Of a stretch of DNA of 34,149 bases, positions 30,900-34,149 are shown one piece after another. Numbering within the stretch: the first letter of the stretch is position 1; each line of letters starts with the position of its first letter. This DNA is from Novosphingobium sp. AP12 (GTDB taxonomy: Bacteria > Pseudomonadota > Alphaproteobacteria > Sphingomonadales > Sphingomonadaceae). The stretch is from positions 1-34,149 of the forward strand of contig NZ_AKKE01000033.1 of the NCBI RefSeq assembly GCF_000281975.1, in the 5' to 3' direction. A model generated the notes under the pieces. That model worked only from the letters and a program-made list of their open reading frames with translations, did not search any database and had not been told where the DNA came from. A program made the translations under genes and the position numbers.

Positions 30900-31795
30900 T
30901 CGAAATCGTCGAAGTCGCCCCGCGTGACGGCCTGCAGAACGAAAAGGTCCTCGTCTCGCTGGAGGACAAGGCCGAACTGATCGCCCGCAGCATCGATTTC
31001 GGGGCCCGGCGCATCGAGGTCGGCAGCTTCGTCAATCCGAAGAAAGTGCCGCAGATGGCGGGCACCGACGAACTCGTGGCGATGCTCCCCCGGCGTGCCG
31101 ATGTGACCTACATCGGCCTCGTCATGAACCAGCGCGGCCTCGATCGGGCGCTCGCCGCCGGGATCGACGAGGCGGGCGCGGTCTGCGTCGCGACCGATAC
31201 CTTCGCCATGCGCAACCAGGGCCAGACGAGCGCCGATTCCGTGGCCATCGCGGCTGATATCGTCCGCGGCGCCATTGCCGCCGGCAAGGGCGGGCAGGCC
31301 ACCATCGCCGCCGCCTTCGGCTGCCCCTTCGAGGGCGAAGTGCCGCAGGACCGCGTCGTTGCCATGGCCCGCAAGCTTGCCGAGGCGGGGCCCCGCGAGA
31401 TCGCGCTGGCGGACACCATCGGCGTCGCCTCGCCCGGCCAAGTCGATGCGCTGGTGCGCGCAGTGGCCGAGGCAATCGGGCCGATCCCGGTGCGCGTCCA
31501 TTTCCACAACACCCGGGGTAGCGGCCTGGCAAATGCATGGATCGCGGTGGCGGCAGGGGCGAGCGTGGTCGACTCCTCGCTCGGAGGGCTGGGGGGCTGC
31601 CCTTTCGCGCCCAAGGCCACCGGCAACGTGCCGACCGAAGACGTGGTCTACATGTTCGAGCGCTCCGGCCTCGCCACGGGGCTCGACCTCGACCGCGTGA
31701 TCGCGGCGTCGCAGTGGCTGGAAGGCGTGATGGGCGGGCCGCTTCGCGGCATGGTTTCGATCGCCGGAAACTTCCCGGCCTCGGCGCAGAATTGA
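30896..31795 (+). CDS. HMG-CoA lyase-like enzyme
   Basis: A 299-residue TIM-barrel lyase of the DRE-type HMGL family. Active-site blocks are complete: VAPRDGLQNE (Arg10, Asp11), EVGSFVNPKKVPQMA, ADTIGVASP, RVHFHNTRG (His202, His204) and SSLGGLGGCPFAPKATGNVPTEDVVYM with Cys235 and Asn244. Family members split 3-hydroxy-3-methylglutaryl-CoA into acetyl-CoA and acetoacetate, or similar 3-hydroxyacyl-CoA compounds. The leucine route usually has an acyl-CoA dehydrogenase and carboxylase beside it; none is present here. Instead an amidase and a CoA transferase flank it, so cleavage of another branched hydroxy-acid CoA ester is inferred. ATG 30896 overlaps the preceding stop by four bases. Confidence 0.88.
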   Translation: MIEIVEVAPRDGLQNEKVLVSLEDKAELIARSIDFGARRIEVGSFVNPKKVPQMAGTDELVAMLPRRADVTYIGLVMNQRGLDRALAAGIDEAGAVCVATDTFAMRNQGQTSADSVAIAADIVRGAIAAGKGGQATIAAAFGCPFEGEVPQDRVVAMARKLAEAGPREIALADTIGVASPGQVDALVRAVAEAIGPIPVRVHFHNTRGSGLANAWIAVAAGASVVDSSLGGLGGCPFAPKATGNVPTEDVVYMFERSGLATGLDLDRVIAASQWLEGVMGGPLRGMVSIAGNFPASAQN

Positions 31796-31814
31796 AGCAA
31801 CAGGAAGATTGTCG

Positions 31815-33020
31815 ATGACGAATGAAGGTGCTCTCGCCGGAATCCGCGTGATCGAACTCGGCCAGCTGATCGCCGGGCCGTTCTGCGGCCAGCTGCTGGG
31901 CGACATGGGCGCCGAGGTCATCAAGGTCGAGCCTCCGCAGGTCGACGGAAAAGGCGGCGGCGACCCGATGCGCAACTGGGGCCACGGCGAGGCGAAGCTG
32001 TGGTGGGAAGTCGTGGCGCGCAACAAGAAGTCGGTCAGCGCTAATCTGCGCATCGCCGAGGGGCAGGAGATCGTGCGCAGGCTGGTCGCGCACGCCGATA
32101 TTCTCATCGAGAACTTCAAGCCCGGCACGATGGAGAAGTGGGGCCTCGGCCCCGACGCGCTCCATGCGATCAACCCGCGCCTCATCATCGTGCGAGTGTC
32201 GGGCTACGGCCAGACCGGTCCCTATTCCTCGCGCGCGGGCTTCGGCGGCATCGGCGAGGCCATGGGCGGGTGGCGCTACATCGTCGGCGATCCCGACCGC
32301 GCACCTAGCCGGATGGGCGTCTCGATCGGCGACAGCCTTGCCGCGACATATGGCTGCATGGGCGCGCTGGCCGCGCTCCATGCACGCGAGCGGACAGGCA
32401 AGGGCCAGGTCGTCGACAGCGCGCTCTACGAGGCGGTGCTGCAGGTGATGGAGAGCCTGGTGCCGGAATACATGGTGTCCGACCATGTCCGCCAGCGCTC
32501 GGGCTCGATCCTCGAAGGCATCGCGCCGTCCAACGTCTATCCCGCAAGCGACGGCGAGTACCTGATCGGCGCCAACCAGGACGCTATCTTCAAGCGGCTT
32601 TGCGAGGCGATGGGCCGCCCGGAACTCGGCGAGGACGAGCGGTATTCGACCCATATCGCCCGCGGACTTCACCAGCGCGAGCTGGACGACCTCATCGCCG
32701 AATGGACCCGCACGCTGACGGTCGAGGAACTGGAGGCGAAGATGATCGAATTCTCGATCCCCGCCGGCAAGATCTACCGTGCGGCCGAGATGCTGGAGGA
32801 CCCGCATTTCGAGGCGCGCGAGGCACTCGTCGAGATGGAGCACCCGCGCTGGGGCACCTACAAGATGCAGAACGCCTTTCCCAAGCTCTCCGACACGCCC
32901 TCGTCGGTGCGCCGCCGCGCGCCGCTGGAGATCGGGCAGGACAACGCCGAGGTCTACGGACAACTGCTGGGGATGAGCGCGGACGACATCACCGCGCTGC
33001 AGGCCCGGCAGGCGATCTGA
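31815..33020 (+). CDS. CaiB/BaiF family (class III) CoA transferase
   Basis: A 401-residue CoA transferase. The N-terminus GIRVIELGQLIAGPFCGQLLGDMGAEVIKVEPP is the family hallmark, and the catalytic Asp173 lies in RMGVSIGDSLAATYG. ENFKPGTMEKWGLG and SGYGQTGPYSSRAGFG are also standard blocks. Members move CoA between carboxylic acids, such as formyl-CoA/oxalate, succinyl-CoA/mesaconate or itaconate. ATG 31815 follows AGGAAG at seven bases, 19 bases after the lyase stop. The gene order suggests that an acid released by the amidase is activated here and then cleaved by the lyase. The partner acyl-CoA is unknown. The stop lies seven bases from the convergent regulator stop. Confidence 0.9.
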   Translation: MTNEGALAGIRVIELGQLIAGPFCGQLLGDMGAEVIKVEPPQVDGKGGGDPMRNWGHGEAKLWWEVVARNKKSVSANLRIAEGQEIVRRLVAHADILIENFKPGTMEKWGLGPDALHAINPRLIIVRVSGYGQTGPYSSRAGFGGIGEAMGGWRYIVGDPDRAPSRMGVSIGDSLAATYGCMGALAALHARERTGKGQVVDSALYEAVLQVMESLVPEYMVSDHVRQRSGSILEGIAPSNVYPASDGEYLIGANQDAIFKRLCEAMGRPELGEDERYSTHIARGLHQRELDDLIAEWTRTLTVEELEAKMIEFSIPAGKIYRAAEMLEDPHFEAREALVEMEHPRWGTYKMQNAFPKLSDTPSSVRRRAPLEIGQDNAEVYGQLLGMSADDITALQARQAI

Positions 33021-33026
33021 GATATA

Positions 33027-33674
33027 CTATGCGCCCGCCTCGGATGGCTTGAGGCGGGCGTGCAAAGCGCGGCGGATGTGCGCGATCATCAGCGCCTCGG
33101 CCCAGTCGGGGTCGCCCTGCGCCAGCGCGGCGGTGATCTCGGTGTGCTCGAGATGGCTGCGCGCCAGCTGCTCGCGGTCGTAGGCCATGGCGGTCTGCTG
33201 AACGACCGGCTGCATGACAAGGCGCCCGAGCAGCGCCGCGAGACGGTCGGACGCGGCGATCTCCAGGATCAGCGAGTGGAACTGCGCGTTGGCGGCAAGG
33301 TAGGCCTGCACGTCGAGGTCCGGCGCATCGAGCACGGCGCGCAGACCTTCGTTGATGGTGCTTAGCCGCGCGATCTGCCCCTTGTTGGCGCGAGTGGCGG
33401 CACGGCGGACGGCGTAACCTTCGAGCATCCCGCGCAGGGTGAAGACTTCCTCGATGTCCTCCATCGTCCATTCGGCGACGAACGAGCGCTGGCTGTCGGT
33501 GCGGCGCACGAACAGTTCGGTCTCCAGTCGGCGGATGGCATCGCGCACCGGCGTGCGGGAGACCCCGCAGATGACCGCGAGCTCCTCTTCCTTGAGCTGC
33601 GTTCCCGGGGCGAGATCGCCCGAGAGGATGCGCCCGCGCAGCTCGAGGTAGGCCTGGTCGCTGGCTTTCGACAA
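33027..33674 (-). CDS. GntR-family regulator with FCD domain
   Basis: A 215-residue regulator. Residues 9-65 are the winged helix (YLELRGRILSGDLAPGTQLK, then ELAVICGVSRTPVRDAIRRL), and the rest is an FCD effector domain with the metal-binding histidine pattern (AQFHSLIL, LEHTEITAAL, AHIRRAL). FCD regulators usually respond to a pathway carboxylic acid. The TTG start at 33674 is chosen for AAGGA eight bases upstream; no ATG is available. It converges on the amidase/lyase/CoA-transferase operon. Its upstream region carries the box AGTATACAAAT (33710-33720), identical in reverse to the box in the operon promoter, so it probably represses both itself and that operon. Confidence 0.85.
   Translation of the reverse strand: MSKASDQAYLELRGRILSGDLAPGTQLKEEELAVICGVSRTPVRDAIRRLETELFVRRTDSQRSFVAEWTMEDIEEVFTLRGMLEGYAVRRAATRANKGQIARLSTINEGLRAVLDAPDLDVQAYLAANAQFHSLILEIAASDRLAALLGRLVMQPVVQQTAMAYDREQLARSHLEHTEITAALAQGDPDWAEALMIAHIRRALHARLKPSEAGA
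33033..33059. terminator. hairpin at the convergent ends of CoA transferase and GntR genes
   Basis: GCCCGCCTC (33033-33041) and GAGGCGGGC (33051-33059) form a perfect 9-bp stem with a 9-base loop. It lies inside the last codons of the minus-strand regulator gene, 12 bases past the CoA-transferase stop. No T-run follows. Confidence 0.45.
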
Positions 33675-33701
33675 ACTGGGAATCCTTGGGCGGCGGGTGG
33701 A

Positions 33702-33731
33702 GGCGGGACAGTATACAAATTCCGTCCCGCC
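33702..33731. promoter_or_regulatory. GntR operator set inside the loop of an inverted repeat
   Basis: GGCGGGAC (33702-33709) and GTCCCGCC (33724-33731) are perfect inverted repeats. The 14-base loop holds AGTATACAAAT (33710-33720), the copy of the operator seen at 30224-30234. The element lies 27 bases upstream of the regulator start and 12 bases past the efflux gene stop, so it may be both operator and terminator. Confidence 0.6.
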
Positions 33732-33742
33732 TGCGAGCGCCG

Positions 33743-34149
33743 TTATTCCCAGCTTCCCCCGAGCGCCCGGAACAAGTCCACTTGCGCGAAGGCGACGTCG
33801 CGGGTGGCGGCGGCCGAGTCCGCCTCGGACTGGGCGAGGGTGCGCTGGGCGTCGAGGACGTCGAGCGAATCGATCTCGCCGCGGCTCTGGCGGGCCAGGC
33901 TGACGTTGGCCGCGCGGTCCGCCGCATCACGCGAGGCGGCGAGGCGTTCCTTGCGCAGCAGCGCGTTGCGGTAGGCGGAGAGCGCGGTTTCGGTCTCGCC
34001 GAGCGCCCGCAGGACGGTGCCGTCGAAGGTCGCGAGGTCGGCCTTGGCGTCGGCGCGGGCGCCGCCGATGCGGGCGCGGATCGCCTCCTGGTTGGGGAAG
34101 GCCCAGGAAATCATCGGCCCCAGCAGCCAGCGCAGCGGGCCGCCGCCTC
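33743..34149 (-). CDS. outer-membrane efflux factor (TolC/NodT-like), C-terminal part
   Basis: The gene runs out of the window on the right; 134 C-terminal residues are visible. They show the coiled-coil and barrel repeat of outer-membrane factors: PLRWLLGPMISWAFPNQEAIRARIGGARAD, then TVLRALGETETALSAYRNALLRKERL, then SRGEIDSLDVLDAQRTLAQSEADSAAATRDVAFAQVDLFRALGGSWE at the C-terminus, typical of NodT-type lipoproteins. These proteins form the outer exit of RND or MFS drug pumps with inner-membrane partners, which would lie outside the window. It is transcribed towards the GntR regulator but is probably separate, given the inverted repeat between them. Confidence 0.85.
   Translation of the reverse strand, partial: GGGPLRWLLGPMISWAFPNQEAIRARIGGARADAKADLATFDGTVLRALGETETALSAYRNALLRKERLAASRDAADRAANVSLARQSRGEIDSLDVLDAQRTLAQSEADSAAATRDVAFAQVDLFRALGGSWE

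Noticed and set aside
1..34149. CRISPR arrays, tRNA or rRNA genes, insertion sequences, prophage or plasmid genes
   Set aside because: No regularly spaced repeats, no tRNA-like cloverleaf, no transposase, integrase or replication motif was seen on reading either strand.

Overview
The window is a GC-rich piece of an alphaproteobacterial chromosome, most likely a sphingomonad (Novosphingobium, Sphingobium or Sphingomonas type). That assignment is an inference. It rests on two large TonB-dependent receptors with sphingomonad/Caulobacter-like plugs, the non-phosphorylated sugar oxidation route, the NodT-like efflux protein, and a small repeat built on GTCCCCGCG. No rRNA, tRNA, transposase or CRISPR array was seen.

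Region 1 (about 1-8640) is a catabolic cluster of unknown substrate. An interrupted winged-helix regulator converges on an MFS transporter. Divergent from that transporter runs a plus-strand series: a DODA/LigB-type ring-opening dioxygenase, an AtzG-like small subunit, an AtzE-like amidase that has lost two of its three catalytic residues, an AtzB/TrzA-type amidohydrolase, a TauD-type oxygenase and a second MFS transporter.

Region 2 (8643-25415) is a galactose or galactoside utilisation locus. The De Ley-Doudoroff route appears complete: aldose 1-epimerase, Gfo/Idh/MocA galactose dehydrogenase, SMP-30 lactonase, IlvD/EDD-type sugar-acid dehydratase, 2-keto-3-deoxygalactonate kinase (dgoK) and KDPGal aldolase (dgoA). 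Around it lie a Na+/sugar symporter, two GH43-type enzymes, a GH5-like enzyme, an SGNH esterase, a TonB receptor and a DgoR-like GntR regulator. These form a tightly overlapping plus operon (11876-15982), a minus operon (22400-16030) and three minus genes at 8643-11660.

Region 3 (25563-29944) carries a second TonB receptor of another subfamily, a minus-strand TauD-like oxygenase and an isochorismatase-fold protein without the nucleophilic cysteine. Region 4 (30211-33731) is a compact operon: an amidohydrolase related to N-carbamoylsarcosine/maleamate amidases, an HMG-CoA-lyase-like enzyme and a CaiB/BaiF CoA transferase. A convergent GntR/FCD regulator follows it. The operon promoter and the regulator upstream region share an identical 11-bp box, which is probably the operator. 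The window ends inside the gene of an outer-membrane efflux factor.

The points most worth following are the AtzG/pseudo-AtzE pair, the uncharacterised amide-to-CoA-to-lyase operon with its visible operator pair, and the in-frame stop in the first regulator gene.
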